From positions 1-12,098 of the forward strand of contig JAEWGQ010000364.1 in assembly GCA_023388235.1 (NCBI GenBank): DNA of 12,098 nt, read 5' to 3'. Below are positions 11,784 to 12,098 of the stretch, piece by piece (the stretch's first letter is position 1; every line of letters begins with the position of its first letter). The notes beneath the pieces are model-generated. The model ran no database searches and was not told the origin of the DNA. It was given only the letters and a program-made list of their open reading frames with translations. A program made the position numbers and the translations under genes. The DNA is from Actinomycetes bacterium. Its GTDB lineage: Bacteria > Actinomycetota > Actinomycetes > Actinomycetales > Cellulomonadaceae.

Positions 11784-12098
11784 TCAGTCCAGCAGCCCCT
11801 GCGCGAGCGCCGGCGCGATCACCGGGGCGAGCGGGAGGCGCGGCACCAGGGTCGCCTGCACCGCGTGGTACAGGTCCGCCTTGCCCTCCCAGACCGTGCG
11901 GGACACCCGGTTGTCGGTGCCCAGCTCGTGCCACCAGGAGCCGCCCTCGTGGTCGAGCAGGTGCGCGGCGGCGTAGTCCCACCAGGTGGCGTACCAGTCG
12001 TCGAAGCGCTGCTCGCCGGTCGCGGCGTGCAGCGCCGCCGCGGCCGCGATCCCCTCGGCGACCACCCAGTGCATCCGCTCGCGCACCACGGGCCGGCC
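11784..12098 (-). CDS. AGE-family epimerase/isomerase, C-terminal part only
   Basis: Only the last 104 residues are in the window; the gene enters from the right edge. The visible part reads VRERMHWVVAEGIAAAAALHAATGEQRFDDWYATWWDYAAAHLLDHEGGSWWHELGTDNRVSRTVWEGKADLYHAVQATLVPRLPLA. This is the end of an N-acylglucosamine 2-epimerase-type alpha/alpha-barrel, with the conserved RMHWVVAE helix, the GSWWHEL-x-x-D-N-R loop carrying a His that may be catalytic, and the WEGKADLYHA motif. The family interconverts sugars such as N-acylglucosamine/N-acylmannosamine, mannose/fructose or cellobiose. The GK-x-D-L-Y-H-A form is common in the mannose isomerase-like group, but the substrate cannot be settled from this end. 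Confidence 0.87.
   Translation of the reverse strand, partial: GRPVVRERMHWVVAEGIAAAAALHAATGEQRFDDWYATWWDYAAAHLLDHEGGSWWHELGTDNRVSRTVWEGKADLYHAVQATLVPRLPLAPVIAPALAQGLLD

Noticed and set aside
1..12098. Mobile element, tRNA, rRNA or prophage segment
   Set aside because: No transposase, integrase or phage gene, no tRNA-like cloverleaf or rRNA sequence was recognised by eye, and base composition is even. A tRNAscan or Infernal run would be needed to exclude small RNAs.

Overview
The window is very GC-rich DNA (strong C/G at third codon positions, frequent GTG starts, many start/stop overlaps). This, with families typical of Actinomycetota (ECF sigma factor, I36-type inhibitor, HTH_27 and PadR regulators, DUF1304, DUF1275, AGE epimerase), suggests a Micrococcales-type actinobacterium, perhaps Cellulomonas-like. 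The genus is a guess. I see no rRNA, tRNA, transposase, phage gene or CRISPR array. Fourteen confident genes fill almost the whole window, two of them cut by its ends, plus one possible 18-codon leader ORF. No gap exceeds about 105 bp.

Left block, minus strand, bases 1-3238, in transcription order: OmpR-type response regulator (2585-3238), sensor histidine kinase (1224-2588), a small secreted crystallin-like or I36 inhibitor-like protein (785-1168), an ECF sigma factor (142-765), and the first 48 codons of a gene coupled to the sigma gene (1-145). A consensus-perfect CRP-type palindrome lies at the kinase stop codon, just upstream of the inhibitor gene.

Divergent from the regulator is a plus-strand three-gene operon (3333-6419): a secreted LolA/RseB-like protein, an ABC ATPase and an ABC-2 permease, all with overlapping ends, closed by a GC hairpin. 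The 94-bp divergent promoter region carries an 11-bp-spaced CTCAGC direct repeat and a hairpin abutting the ribosome binding site. The simplest reading is a two-component system controlling an export or envelope-stress transporter next to it.

Middle block: a four-helix membrane protein plus a 100-aa winged-helix regulator (6505-7255) behind a perfect 23-bp palindrome; a DUF1304 membrane protein on the minus strand (7270-7656); and, divergent from it, an ArsR-type regulator coupled to an AHSA1/SRPBCC protein (7714-8549), with a perfect 24-bp palindrome spanning the ArsR start codon. A DUF1275 membrane protein follows (8641-9378), preceded by a hairpin and a possible short leader ORF.

Right block: a PadR regulator with an unusual His/Gly- and Phe-Gly-rich N-terminal tail (9394-10194) is divergent from a lipase-maturation-factor-like membrane protein (10298-11779), with a composite palindrome between them. 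The last gene is the C-terminal end of an AGE-family epimerase/isomerase (11784-12098).

The most striking non-coding signal is that each of three small regulators has a near-perfect palindrome at or beside the start codon of its own transcription unit, suggesting tight autoregulation. No clearly new multi-gene defence or biosynthetic system is visible. The best candidates for something undescribed are the leader/hairpin before the DUF1275 gene, the low-complexity tail of the PadR regulator with its shared operator to the lipase-maturation-factor gene, and the regulatory stacking around the inhibitor and ECF sigma genes.
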